This document shows positions 18,176 to 27,245 of a stretch of DNA of 64,000 nucleotides, piece by piece. The notes below the pieces were generated by a model, which saw nothing but the letters and a program-made list of their open reading frames with translations, ran no database searches and was not told where the DNA came from. The position numbers and the translations under genes are program-made. Within the stretch, counting starts at the first letter, position 1. Each line of letters begins with the position of its first letter. The DNA is from Clavibacter zhangzhiyongii (lineage in GTDB: Bacteria > Actinomycetota > Actinomycetes > Actinomycetales > Microbacteriaceae). The stretch is from the NCBI RefSeq assembly GCF_014775655.1, contig NZ_CP061274.1, positions 868,001 through 932,000 on the forward strand. Direction: 5' to 3'.

Positions 18176-19660
18176 ATGCGATCCGAAGCCGACGAGCCCG
18201 ACGGCGCGCGCGCGGATCGCCGCCGGCCGCGTGCAACCGCGTCCACCGGGCGCCGCGACCGCCGACGGGCCCGCGCCCTCACGGCCGGCGTGGCCGTCGT
18301 CGCCCTCCTCGCGGCGGGTGCCGTCGGTGCCGGCGCCCTGGCGGGCCGCACGGGCAGCGCCTCCGCGAGCGTCGCCGCCGCCGTCGCGGATCCCACCCCG
18401 ACGCCGAGCCCCACCCCCACGGCGGCCCCGCCGCGTCCCGCGCCGGCCGACCGGGGCACGGCACGCGATCTCCGCATGTGCTCCATCGCCTCGCTCGCGA
18501 CCGACCCGCGCCTGGCCGCCTTCGAGGGCCAGGTCCGCGACGCCGCCACCGGCCGCGTGCTGTTCGACCGCGCCGGCAGCACGCCCGAGCGCACGGCCAG
18601 CGTCATGAAGGTCATCACCTCGGCCGCGGCGCTGTCGGCCCTCGGGCCCGACCACCGCATCGCCACCACCGTCGTCCGCGGGGCCGAGCCCGGCACGGTG
18701 GTGCTCGTCGGCGGCGGCGACCCGACCCTGTCGCGCCTCACCTCCGGGAGCTCCGTCTACCCGGGCGCACCCCGCCTCAGCGACCTCGCGCAGCAGGTGC
18801 GCACGGCGTGGGCGGCGGATCCGGCCACCGCGGGCACGCCCATCACGCGCATCGTCCTCGACACGTCGCTGTTCTCCGGCGAGACGTGGGCGCCGTCGTG
18901 GGCGGCGACCGAGCGGAAGGCGGGGTACTCGAGCTTCATGACGCCCCTCCAGCTCGACGCCGACCGCGCGGATCCCGGCGCCGTCGTGTCCGCACGCAGC
19001 GAGGATCCGCTGGCGCGCGTCGGCAGCACGTTCCGCTCGATGCTGGGCGGCTCTGCCGAGGTGACGCAGGGCACAGCCCCTGGCGGCGCCGCGGTGCTGG
19101 GCAAGGTGGAGTCGCAGCCGGTGTCGTCGCTCGTCCAGACCGCGCTCATCAACTCGGACAACGTGCTGGCCGAGTCGCTCGCGCGGCTCGTGAGCATCAA
19201 GGTCGGCGCGGGGAACACGCAGCAGTCGCTCGCCGCGGGCATCCCGAAGGCGCTCCAGGCGTACGGCCTCGACACGTCGGCCCTCACGATCGTCGACGGC
19301 CAGGGCCTCAGCCCCGACAACCGGGTGCCCCCGTCGCTGCTCGCGCAGCTCATGATCCAGGTCGACCAGCGGCAGCAGGCCCTCGGGTACCTGCACGACG
19401 GCCTCCCCGTCGCCGGGCGCACGGGGACGCTCGCCGGGCGCTTCACCGGCGACAGCGCGGTCGCGCGCGGCCACGTCGTCGCCAAGACCGGCTGGATCGA
19501 CACGGGCTACACGCTCGCGGGCATCATCGACGCGGCGGACGGCGCGAAGCTCACCTTCGCGTTCTACGCCATCGGGAACGTGACGGGGGACGCCAAGATC
19601 GCCCTCGACGCGCTCGCCGCCGGGGCCTACCGCTGCGGCGCGGACCTGGGGGACGAGTGA
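18176..19660 (+). CDS. dacB: D-alanyl-D-alanine carboxypeptidase, PBP4 family (S13)
   Basis: A 494-residue low-molecular-weight penicillin-binding protein that trims D-Ala from peptidoglycan stem peptides. The N-terminus has a basic region, a membrane helix at about 35-57, and a Thr/Pro linker (72-92). Catalytic motifs: SVMK (Ser142, Lys145), SDN (327-329) and KTG (437-439). It is about as long as other actinobacterial S13 enzymes. The helix probably acts as a signal anchor. It stands alone after tRNA-Thr, with pncA following after 64 bases. Confidence 0.93.
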   Translation: MRSEADEPDGARADRRRPRATASTGRRDRRRARALTAGVAVVALLAAGAVGAGALAGRTGSASASVAAAVADPTPTPSPTPTAAPPRPAPADRGTARDLRMCSIASLATDPRLAAFEGQVRDAATGRVLFDRAGSTPERTASVMKVITSAAALSALGPDHRIATTVVRGAEPGTVVLVGGGDPTLSRLTSGSSVYPGAPRLSDLAQQVRTAWAADPATAGTPITRIVLDTSLFSGETWAPSWAATERKAGYSSFMTPLQLDADRADPGAVVSARSEDPLARVGSTFRSMLGGSAEVTQGTAPGGAAVLGKVESQPVSSLVQTALINSDNVLAESLARLVSIKVGAGNTQQSLAAGIPKALQAYGLDTSALTIVDGQGLSPDNRVPPSLLAQLMIQVDQRQQALGYLHDGLPVAGRTGTLAGRFTGDSAVARGHVVAKTGWIDTGYTLAGIIDAADGAKLTFAFYAIGNVTGDAKIALDALAAGAYRCGADLGDE

Positions 19661-19724
19661 CGCGGCGCCCGGTCCCGGGCGGCGGATCCACGGCACCGGG
19701 CACCGCCCGGGGAAGGAGCGGCGC

Positions 19725-20315
19725 ATGAGCCGTGCCCTGTTCATCATCGACGTGCAGAACGACTTCACGGAGGGCGGCGCGCTCGGCGTCGCGGGCGGCG
19801 GCGACGTCGCGCGCGGGATCACCCGGCTCCTCGCCGCGGAGCCCTACCGCTACGACCACGTGCTCGCCTCGCGCGACTGGCACGAGCCCACGGGCGACAA
19901 CGGCGGGCACTTCGCCGCAGCCGGCGTCACGCCCGACTTCTCGACCACGTGGCCGCCGCACTGCGTGCAGGGCACGCCGGGCGCCGAGTACCACCCCGAC
20001 CTCGACGTGACCGCGGTCGACTTCCACCTCCGCAAGGGCCAGGGCGCGCCCGCCTACTCGATCTTCGAGGGCACCACCGAGGACGGCGTGCCGCTGTCCG
20101 ACCTGCTGGTGCTCCACGGGATCGCCGACGTCGACGTGGTGGGCATCGCGACCGACTACTGCGTGCTCGCCTCGGCGCTCGACGCCGTGCACCAGGGCCT
20201 GCGCGTGCGCGTGCTCGCCGACCTCGTCGCGGGCGTCGCGCCGGCGACGAGCACGGCGGCGCTCGACCGCCTGCGGGACGCGGGCGCGGAGATCGTCGAG
20301 GGCCCCGCGGTCTGA
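19725..20315 (+). CDS. pncA: Nicotinamidase / pyrazinamidase
   Basis: A 196-residue isochorismatase-fold amidase that turns nicotinamide into nicotinic acid in NAD salvage. Catalytic triad: Asp9 in FIIDVQNDF, Lys104 in HLRKGQG, Cys146 in ATDYCV. Metal ligands are probably Asp51 and His53 (SRDWHEP) and His62. GGAAGGAG eight bases or so before the ATG supports the start. It may share a message with dacB. Confidence 0.94.
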   Translation: MSRALFIIDVQNDFTEGGALGVAGGGDVARGITRLLAAEPYRYDHVLASRDWHEPTGDNGGHFAAAGVTPDFSTTWPPHCVQGTPGAEYHPDLDVTAVDFHLRKGQGAPAYSIFEGTTEDGVPLSDLLVLHGIADVDVVGIATDYCVLASALDAVHQGLRVRVLADLVAGVAPATSTAALDRLRDAGAEIVEGPAV

Positions 20316-20384
20316 CGGGCCCCGCGCGGTTCCATCGGGGGACGACCCCCACGGCATCGCCCGCGTCCGGTCGGGACCGGCACG

Positions 20385-20410
20385 ACCAGCAGCACGAGCA
20401 CCAGCAGCAC
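20385..20410 (+). repeat. Direct repeat ACCAGCAGCAC x2
   Basis: Two exact 11-base copies start 15 bases apart in the pncA-aldehyde dehydrogenase gap, inside a CAG/CAC-rich stretch that is unlike the surrounding sequence. Confidence 0.7.
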
Positions 20411-20431
20411 CACAGCAGAAGCGAGGACCCC

Positions 20432-21907
20432 ATGAGCGCATCCACCGAGACCGACCTCCTGTCGGGCACCCCCACCACCCTGCTCATCGGCGGGGAGCGC
20501 GTCGACGCCGACGGCGGCGCGACGTTCGAGGTCCGGGATCCGTCGACCGACGAGGTGATCGCACGCGTCGCCGACGCGCGGCCGGCGGACGGCATGCGGG
20601 CCCTGGACGCGGCCGTCGACGCCGCCGCGGACTGGGCGGCGACCGCGCCGCGGGTGCGGGGCGAGATCCTCCGTCGGGCCTTCGACCTGCTCCAGGAGCG
20701 CAAGGACGAGTTCGCGCTCCTCATGACGCTCGAGATGGGCAAGCCGCTCGCCGAGTCGCTGGGCGAGGTCACGTACGGCGGGGAGTTCCTCCGCTGGTTC
20801 TCCGAGGAGGCCGTGCGGATCACCGGCCGCTACGGCGTGAACCCCGAGGGCACCGGCCGCATGATCGTGTCGCAGCACCCCGTAGGCCCGGTCCTCCTCA
20901 TCACCCCGTGGAACTTCCCGCTCGCGATGGCGACCCGCAAGGTCGCGCCGGCGCTCGCCGCGGGCTGCACCGTGGTCATCAAGCCGGCCGACCTCACGCC
21001 GCTCACCACCCTGCGCTTCGCCGAGCTGCTCGCCGAGGCGGGGCTGCCCGCGGGCGTGCTCAACGTGATCCCCACCACCGACGCCGCGGGCGTCACCGGC
21101 CCGCTCATCGCCGACCCGCGGCTGCGCAAGCTGAGCTTCACCGGGTCCACGCCCGTCGGCCGCCGGCTCGGGGCGCAGGCGGCCGAGAACGTCCTCCGCG
21201 TCTCGCTCGAGCTCGGCGGCAACGCGCCCTTCGTCGTGTTCGCGGACGCGGACCTCGACCGCGCGGTCGACGGCGCGATGGCGGCCAAGTTCCGCAACGT
21301 CGGGCAGGCGTGCACGGCCGCGAACCGCTTCATCGTGCAGGCCTCGATCGCCGACGCGTTCGCCGGCCGGCTGCAGGAGCGCATCGACGCGATGCGCATC
21401 GGCCGCGGCACCGAGGAGGGCGTCGCCGTCGGCCCGCTCATCGACGGGCGGGCGGTCGACAAGGCCGACCGGCTCGTGCGCGACGCGGTCGAGCGCGGAG
21501 CCGACGTGCGCGCGGGCGGCGAGCCCCGCGGCGGCGCCGGCCACTTCTACCCGCCGACGCTGCTCACGGGCGTGGTGGAGGGCAGCGACATCCTGCGCGA
21601 GGAGATCTTCGGCCCTGTCGTCGCGATCGTGCCGTTCGACGACGAGGACGACGCCGTGCGCCTCGCCAACGACACCGAGTACGGCCTCGTCTCCTACGTC
21701 TTCACGCGGGACCTGGCGCGCGGCCAGCGGATGATCGAGCGCCTCGAGACGGGCATGACCGGCCTCAACATGGGCGTCATCTCCAACGCGGCGGCGCCGT
21801 TCGGCGGCGTGAAGCAGTCCGGGCTCGGCCGCGAGGGCGGGCTCGAGGGCATCCACGAGTACCTGAACACGAAGTACACGCTCACGCCCGACCCGTTCGC
21901 CGCCTAG
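20432..21907 (+). CDS. NAD(P)-dependent succinate-semialdehyde dehydrogenase family protein
   Basis: A 491-residue aldehyde dehydrogenase. The cofactor-site stretch is TPWNFPLAMATRKVAPAL, the general base is Glu260 in LELGGNAPF and the nucleophile is Cys294 in VGQACTAANRF; their 34-residue spacing is typical of the superfamily. The order EMGKPLAES, FGPVVAIVPF and the end NTKYTL fits the GabD/SSADH group, which oxidises succinate semialdehyde to succinate, but substrate assignment within this superfamily is uncertain. GAGG before the ATG is weak. The SpoU methyltransferase gene begins inside its stop codon. Confidence 0.88.
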   Translation: MSASTETDLLSGTPTTLLIGGERVDADGGATFEVRDPSTDEVIARVADARPADGMRALDAAVDAAADWAATAPRVRGEILRRAFDLLQERKDEFALLMTLEMGKPLAESLGEVTYGGEFLRWFSEEAVRITGRYGVNPEGTGRMIVSQHPVGPVLLITPWNFPLAMATRKVAPALAAGCTVVIKPADLTPLTTLRFAELLAEAGLPAGVLNVIPTTDAAGVTGPLIADPRLRKLSFTGSTPVGRRLGAQAAENVLRVSLELGGNAPFVVFADADLDRAVDGAMAAKFRNVGQACTAANRFIVQASIADAFAGRLQERIDAMRIGRGTEEGVAVGPLIDGRAVDKADRLVRDAVERGADVRAGGEPRGGAGHFYPPTLLTGVVEGSDILREEIFGPVVAIVPFDDEDDAVRLANDTEYGLVSYVFTRDLARGQRMIERLETGMTGLNMGVISNAAAPFGGVKQSGLGREGGLEGIHEYLNTKYTLTPDPFAA

Positions 21908-22725
21908 TGGCGCACGTCGTCCCGGTCGAGGACCTCGCGGATCCGCGGCTCGCCGACTACAGCCACCGCACCGACGTGGCGCTCCGCAAGGCCGAGGGCG
22001 CGGGCCACGGGATCTACCTGGCCGAGTCGGCGCTCGTGCTCGAGCGGGCGCTGCGGGCCGGGCACGCGCCGCGGTCCGTCCTCGCGCTCGGCGGCACCGT
22101 GGAGGAGGCGCTCGCGCTCGTCGGCGACCGGGACGTGCCCGTGTTCACCGGCCCGGGGGAGCTGCTCGCGGAGCTCACTGGGTACGTGCTGCACCGGGGT
22201 GTGGTCGCGTCGCTCGACCGGCCGCCGCTGCCGTCGGTCGCGTCGCTCCTCCGGGACGCGCGGCGGGTGGTCGTGCTCGAGGACGTCGTGGATCCCACGA
22301 ACGTCGGCGCGATCTTCCGCTCGGTCGGCGCCATCGGGGCCGACGCGGTGCTCGTCACGCCGCGCTGCACCGATCCGTTCTACCGCCGCGCCATCCGCGT
22401 GAGCATGGGCACCGTGCTGCAGGTGCCGTGGACGCGCACGGGGGAGTGGCCGGAGACGCGCCAGGCCCTCGCGGACGCCGGCTTCCACGTGGCGGCGCTC
22501 GCGCTCACGTCCGACGCCGTGTCCCTCCGCGACTTCCCGGCGTCCGCGCACGACCGCCTGGCCATCGTGCTCGGCTCCGAGGGGCCCGGGCTCTCGGAGG
22601 AGGCGATCCGGTCCGCGGACACGGTCGTGCGGATCCCCATGGCGCACGGGATCGACTCGCTCAACGTGGCCGCGGCCAGCGCGGTCGCGCTCTACGCCCT
22701 CACGGCGCCGGCGGCCAGCGCCTAG
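21907..22725 (+). CDS. SpoU-family tRNA/rRNA 2'-O-methyltransferase
   Basis: A 272-residue SPOUT-class RNA methyltransferase (TrmH/RlmB type). The N-terminal substrate-binding domain (about 1-100) has the pattern GHGIYLAESALVLERAL. The knot domain carries VVLEDVVDPTNVGAIFRSV, LGSEGPGLS and the final PMAHGIDSLNVAAASAVALY, the three SpoU motifs. Arg in IFRS and Asn in SLNVAAA are the expected catalytic/AdoMet residues. The target nucleotide is unknown. GTG at 21907 shares one base with the dehydrogenase stop. Confidence 0.92.
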   Translation: MAHVVPVEDLADPRLADYSHRTDVALRKAEGAGHGIYLAESALVLERALRAGHAPRSVLALGGTVEEALALVGDRDVPVFTGPGELLAELTGYVLHRGVVASLDRPPLPSVASLLRDARRVVVLEDVVDPTNVGAIFRSVGAIGADAVLVTPRCTDPFYRRAIRVSMGTVLQVPWTRTGEWPETRQALADAGFHVAALALTSDAVSLRDFPASAHDRLAIVLGSEGPGLSEEAIRSADTVVRIPMAHGIDSLNVAAASAVALYALTAPAASA

Positions 22726-22728
22726 CCT
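22723..22728 (+). promoter_or_regulatory. -10 box containing the SpoU stop codon
   Basis: TAGCCT fits TANNNT, and its first three bases are the TAG stop of the methyltransferase. It would drive the small membrane protein gene, whose AGGAGG site lies 14 bases further on. Confidence 0.4.
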
Positions 22729-22751
22729 GGCGTCAGCCCCCAGGAGGTCCC

Positions 22752-23120
22752 ATGCCCGCACGACCCGCACGCCGCCGCCCCACGCGCCTCGCCGTCGTCT
22801 ACCTCGTGCTCGCGGCCGCCGGCCTCGTGCTCACCTGGTCGGCGAACATCCGCGTCATGACGGAAGGGCGCGACTTCCTCGCCGACCTCGGCGCCGGCGG
22901 CCCGGCGGTCTCATCGCTCTCCTGGGACCTGCTGATCGCGGCGGTCGCGAGCGTCACCTTCATCATCGCGGAGGGGCGGCGGCTCCGGATGCGGCGGGTG
23001 TGGGTCTACGTGCTGCTCACGCCGCTCGTGGCGTTCGCCGTCGCGCTGCCGCTGTTCCTCGCGGCGCGGGAGATGCACCTGGCCGCGGCGGGGCGCGCGG
23101 AGACGACGCAGCGCGCCTGA
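22752..23120 (+). CDS. DUF2834-like membrane protein
   Basis: A 122-residue protein with three membrane helices (about 13-31, 54-72 and 83-103). The pattern VLTWSANIRVMTEG after the first helix, followed by SLSWDLLIAAVASVTFIIAEGRRL, resembles the DUF2834 family of unknown function. AGGAGG sits five bases before the ATG. It converges on the ABC exporter gene with a gap of about 60 bases. Confidence 0.75.
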   Translation: MPARPARRRPTRLAVVYLVLAAAGLVLTWSANIRVMTEGRDFLADLGAGGPAVSSLSWDLLIAAVASVTFIIAEGRRLRMRRVWVYVLLTPLVAFAVALPLFLAAREMHLAAAGRAETTQRA

Positions 23121-23179
23121 TCGGCGCCGCGCGCCTGAGCGCCGCCGCGTGACGCGAGCGGCGCCGGCGGCCCCGCCGA

Positions 23180-25174
23180 CTACACCAGCAGCTGGTGCTT
23201 GGCCAGGTCGCGGTACAGCGGCGTCGAGACGACGAGCTCCGCATGCGTGCCCGTCCCGACCACGCGGCCCTTCTCGACGACGACGATGAGGTCGCTGTCG
23301 ACGACGGTCGAGAGGCGGTGCGCGATCACGATGAGGGTGCGGTGCTCGGCGACCGCGTCGATCGCCTTGCGGAGGAGCTGCTCGTTGAGGCCGTCGAGGC
23401 TGGAGGTCGACTCGTCGAGCAGCAGGATCGGCGGCGCGGAGAGCAGCGTTCGGGCGATGGCGAGGCGCTGGCGCTCGCCGCCGGAGAGCATGATCCCGTC
23501 CTCGCCGACGGGCGCGTCGAGGCCGAGCTCGTTGCGCGCGAGCACCTCGGTGAGGTTCACGGCGTGCAGCACCTGGATGCAGTCCTCGTCGGACGCGTCG
23601 AACGCGGTGAGGGTGAGGTTCTCGCGGAGCGTGCCGGCGAGGACGGGGGCGTCCTGCTCGACGTAGCCGATCTGGCGGCGGAGGTCCTCACGGTCGAGCG
23701 TGCGGATGTCCCGCCCGCCGACGCGCACGACGCCGGAGGTCGGGTCGTAGAAGCGCTCGATGAGGGCGAGGATCGTGCTCTTGCCGGCGCCCGAGGGACC
23801 GACGAGCGCGATGCGGGTGCCCCGCTCGGCGCGGAAGCTGACGCCCTGGAGGACGCCGCCGCCCGTGCGGTCGGCGCCGGGGGCCTCGTCGGCGACGGGG
23901 GTCGGGTCCACGGCCCCGGCGTCCTCGCCCGCCGCCTCCGCCAGCGCCGCCGCCGGGTACGCGAACCGCACGTCCACGAGCTCCACCGCGGGCGCGTCCG
24001 TGAAGTCGGTCGCGGCGGGCGCGTCGTCGCGGATCCGGCCGGCGAGGTCGGCGTCGCCGTCGGTCTCGCCGGGCAGCTTGACGATCTCCTGGATCCGGCC
24101 GAGCGCGCCGAGCGCCTGGTTGACCGCGGTCACGGCGCCGAAGGCCTGGCCGAGCGGCATGATCATGAGGAACAGGAACAGGATGAACGCGACGAGGTCG
24201 CCCACCGCGATGGCGCCGGACGCGACGCGGAACCCGCCCACGCCGACCACCACGAGGAACGACGCCTGCAGGGCGATGCCCGCGATCGGCACGACCACGG
24301 CCGACGCCTTCGCGACCTTGATGCCCATCTCCCACGCGCCCTCGGCGTCCTGCTCGATGGTGCGGATCTCGCGGTCGGTGGCGTTGCTGGCGCGGACGGT
24401 GCGGATCGCGCCGATGGCCCGCTCGACGCTCGCGGCCAGGTCGCCGACCTTCCGCTGCGCGCGCTGGCTGGCGATGCGGATCCGCCCGGAGAGCCCCACG
24501 ACGGCCACGACCGAGACGGCCACGACCAGCACGGTGAGGCCGAGGAGCACGGGGTCGATGATGAACATCGCGATGATGGCGCCGAGGAACGTGACCGCGC
24601 CGCCGATCGCCTCGACGAGGCCCTGCGTGAGCACGGCGCGGAGGAGCGTGGTGTCGGAGCCGACGCGGGAGACGAGGTCGCCCGTGCGGCGCGTGTCGAA
24701 CTCGGAGATGGGCAGGCGGAGGATCCGGCGCACGAGGGTGCGGCGCGACGAGAGGACGATGCCCTCGCCCATCCGCTGCAGCAGGTAGTGCTGGTAGCCG
24801 GAGAGGACGCCCGAGACCACGACGAGGCCCACCAGCGCCCACACGAGCGCTCCGAGCGCGCCGCCCTCCTGCACGACGCCCACCACGCGCTGCACGAGCA
24901 GCGGCTGGCCGAGGCTCGCGGCCGCCCCCAGCACGCTGAGCACCACGACGAAGGCCATGAGCCCGCGCTGCTCGAGGATGTACGGCAGCAGCTCCGAGAA
25001 GCGCGCGCGGGGCCCGTCGTCGGCGGAGTCGCGGCGCGCGAACGGGTTGCGGGAGCGCGGGGCGGCAGCCGGGTCGGCGACGGAGGCGGCGGCGGTCGCG
25101 GCGGCGGTCGCGGCGGCTCCCGGAGCGGCGCCCTCGGCCTGACCGGCGGGGGACTCGGGGCGGGCGGTGCTCAT
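23180..25174 (-). CDS. ABC exporter half-transporter (fused membrane and ATPase domains)
   Basis: A 664-residue type IV ABC exporter. An Ala-rich N-terminal tail of about 60 residues precedes a six-helix transmembrane domain (about 65-350) and a nucleotide-binding domain (about 385-664). ATPase motifs: Walker A GPSGAGKST, Q-loop in IGYVEQDAPVLAGTL, signature LSGGERQRLAIAR, Walker B ILLLDESTS, and H-loop IAHRLSTV. An Ala/Asp-rich insertion of about 30 residues breaks the start of the ATPase domain between VRFAYP and GVLQGVSF. It is probably a homodimeric drug or lipid exporter. The ATG at 25174 is chosen because the upstream extension shows no family sequence. Confidence 0.92.
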   Translation of the reverse strand: MSTARPESPAGQAEGAAPGAAATAAATAAASVADPAAAPRSRNPFARRDSADDGPRARFSELLPYILEQRGLMAFVVVLSVLGAAASLGQPLLVQRVVGVVQEGGALGALVWALVGLVVVSGVLSGYQHYLLQRMGEGIVLSSRRTLVRRILRLPISEFDTRRTGDLVSRVGSDTTLLRAVLTQGLVEAIGGAVTFLGAIIAMFIIDPVLLGLTVLVVAVSVVAVVGLSGRIRIASQRAQRKVGDLAASVERAIGAIRTVRASNATDREIRTIEQDAEGAWEMGIKVAKASAVVVPIAGIALQASFLVVVGVGGFRVASGAIAVGDLVAFILFLFLMIMPLGQAFGAVTAVNQALGALGRIQEIVKLPGETDGDADLAGRIRDDAPAATDFTDAPAVELVDVRFAYPAAALAEAAGEDAGAVDPTPVADEAPGADRTGGGVLQGVSFRAERGTRIALVGPSGAGKSTILALIERFYDPTSGVVRVGGRDIRTLDREDLRRQIGYVEQDAPVLAGTLRENLTLTAFDASDEDCIQVLHAVNLTEVLARNELGLDAPVGEDGIMLSGGERQRLAIARTLLSAPPILLLDESTSSLDGLNEQLLRKAIDAVAEHRTLIVIAHRLSTVVDSDLIVVVEKGRVVGTGTHAELVVSTPLYRDLAKHQLLV

Positions 25175-25420
25175 GCGTGGTCTCCCGGGTGGTGGGGCGT
25201 GGTGGTGCGGCGCGCGGCGGGGCGGAGCGAGCCGGGGTCCGGGGCGAGGACGCCCGGCGGACCGGCCGCATCGCAGCGCCACCAGGACTCTACGCGCCGC
25301 CCGCCGCGCATCCGCTCGGAGGAGGGGAGACCCCGGCGGAGGCGCATCGCCGTGCGGCCGCGGCGCGCCGACGCGCACGGCCCCGCATTCCCGCCCATGG
25401 TGGAAAAGCGCTCCGCTCCC

Positions 25421-25426
25421 TAGGCT
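25421..25426 (+). promoter_or_regulatory. -10 box of the DrrA-like operon, near-leaderless
   Basis: TAGGCT followed by eight bases and then GTG at 25435. There is no ribosome site in between. Confidence 0.45.
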
Positions 25427-25434
25427 GGCTGATC

Positions 25435-26361
25435 GTGCCCACCCCCGTCATCACCGCCGACCGCCTCGTGAAGAAGTACGGCGACCACGTCGCCGTCGAC
25501 GGCCTCTCCTTCGAGGTCGCGCCCGGGGAGTCCTTCGGGCTGCTCGGCCCGAACGGCGCCGGCAAGTCCACGACCATGCGCATGATCGGCGCGGTCTCCT
25601 CGCGCACGGGCGGCTCCCTCGACATCCTCGGGCTCGACCCCGACACGCACGGCCCGGAGATCCGCTCGCAGCTGGGCGTCGTGCCGCAGGCCGACAACCT
25701 CGATCTCGAGCTCAAGGCGCGCGACAACCTCATCGTGTACGGCCGCTACTTCGGCCTGCCGCGCAAGCAGGTCGCGGCGCGCGCCGACGAGCTGCTCGAG
25801 TTCGCGCAGCTGAGCGACCGGGCGGGCGCCAAGGTCGACGACCTCTCGGGCGGCATGAAGCGGCGCCTCACGATCGCGCGCGCCCTCATCAGCGACCCGC
25901 GGATCCTGCTGCTCGACGAGCCGACGACGGGCCTCGACCCGCAGGCCCGCCACATCCTCTGGGACCGCCTCTTCCGCCTCAAGGAGCAGGGCACGACGCT
26001 CGTGCTCACCACGCACTACATGGACGAGGCCGAGCAGCTGTGCGACCGGATCGTCGTGGTCGACGAGGGCCGCATCATGGCGGAGGGCTCGCCCGCGTCC
26101 CTCATCCGAGACCACTCGAGCCGCGAGGTGCTCGAGGTGCGCTTCGGCTCCGACCGCAACGAGTCCGCGTCACGCGAGATCGCCGGGTACGGCGACCGCG
26201 TGGAGGTGCTGCCCGACCGCGTGCTCGTCTACGCGTCCGACGGCGAGGCCGTGCTCAGCCGGATCCTCGAGCAGGGCCTGAAGCCGATCACGACGCTGGT
26301 GCGCCGCTCGAGCCTCGAGGACGTCTTCCTCCGCCTCACGGGACGGAGCCTGGTCGAGTGA
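25435..26361 (+). CDS. ABC transporter ATPase (DrrA/CcmA-like)
   Basis: A 308-residue ATPase of the daunorubicin-resistance type. Walker A GPNGAGKST at about 39-47, Q-loop GVVPQADNLD, signature LSGGMKRRLTIARAL, Walker B ILLLDEPTTGLDPQ and H-loop LTTHYMDEAEQLCDR. The C-terminal 70 residues form the extra domain that closes DrrA-like ATPases (LVRRSSLEDVFLRLTGRSLVE). It powers the two permeases encoded next, with which it overlaps by four bases. Substrate unknown. Confidence 0.94.
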   Translation: MPTPVITADRLVKKYGDHVAVDGLSFEVAPGESFGLLGPNGAGKSTTMRMIGAVSSRTGGSLDILGLDPDTHGPEIRSQLGVVPQADNLDLELKARDNLIVYGRYFGLPRKQVAARADELLEFAQLSDRAGAKVDDLSGGMKRRLTIARALISDPRILLLDEPTTGLDPQARHILWDRLFRLKEQGTTLVLTTHYMDEAEQLCDRIVVVDEGRIMAEGSPASLIRDHSSREVLEVRFGSDRNESASREIAGYGDRVEVLPDRVLVYASDGEAVLSRILEQGLKPITTLVRRSSLEDVFLRLTGRSLVE

Positions 26362-27245
26362 GCGTCGTCGACCGCAGCGCGGCCGCCGGGGGAGCGGCCG
26401 CTGACGGGCCCCGCGACGGCGCCGACGCCCGCGCCCGGGCCCTCGCCGGCGGTGTCCGCCCGCGCCGCTTCGGCGGCTGGTACGCCGCCGAGCACCGGCT
26501 CCTCGGGATCCGCGCCTACCTCGGCACCGCGCTCGCCACCGGCCTCGCGAGCCCCTACGTCTACCTCTACGCGCTCGGCGTCGGGCTCGCCACGGTCGTC
26601 GACCAGGGCACGGGCGCGAAGCAGGCCCTCGGCGTGAGCTTCCTGGTCTTCGTGGCGCCCGCGCTCCTCGCCACCAGCGCCATGACGGTCGCGAGCGAGG
26701 AGTTCAGCTACCCGATCTTCGGGGGGTTCAAGTGGAACCCCGTGTTCCAGGCGATGAACGCGTCGCCGCTCACGCCGGCGCAGATCGTCGACGGCCAGGT
26801 CATCGGCGTCGCGATCCGCATGGCGCCCACCTGCATCGCCTACTTCGGCTTCATGCTCCTGTTCGGCGCGGTGCCGCTCGGCACGGGCTTCCTCGCGATC
26901 GGCGCCGCCGTGCTCACGGGCATGGCGATCGGCGTGATGCTCATGGCCTACGTCGCCACCCTCACGCAGGACACCGGCCAGATCGCGATGGTGATGCGCT
27001 TCGTCATCACCCCGCTCTCGCTGTTCTCGGGCACGTTCTTCCCGCTCACGCAGTTCCCCGTCTGGCTGCAGTGGATCGGCTGGATCTCGCCGCTCTGGCA
27101 CGGCACCGAGCTCGGTCGGGTCGCCACCTACGGCATGGAGGAGCCGCTCTGGCTCACCGTCGCGCACGTCGCGTACCTGCTGCTGTGGCTCGCGGCGGGC
27201 TGGACGCTGGCCCGCCGCGTCGCGACGAGGAGGCTGCGCGCATGA
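26358..27245 (+). CDS. ABC-2 type permease (first of pair)
   Basis: A 295-residue membrane permease with six hydrophobic segments. After a roughly 45-residue soluble N-terminus there is an ABC-2 domain with GLASPYVYLYALGVGLA, a central APALLATSAM, and the late stretch VITPLSLFSGTFFPLTQFP typical of DrrB/NodJ-like permeases. The GTG overlaps the ATPase stop and its own stop overlaps the second permease (ATGA). It forms a heteromeric exporter with its neighbours. Confidence 0.9.
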   Translation: MSVVDRSAAAGGAAADGPRDGADARARALAGGVRPRRFGGWYAAEHRLLGIRAYLGTALATGLASPYVYLYALGVGLATVVDQGTGAKQALGVSFLVFVAPALLATSAMTVASEEFSYPIFGGFKWNPVFQAMNASPLTPAQIVDGQVIGVAIRMAPTCIAYFGFMLLFGAVPLGTGFLAIGAAVLTGMAIGVMLMAYVATLTQDTGQIAMVMRFVITPLSLFSGTFFPLTQFPVWLQWIGWISPLWHGTELGRVATYGMEEPLWLTVAHVAYLLLWLAAGWTLARRVATRRLRA

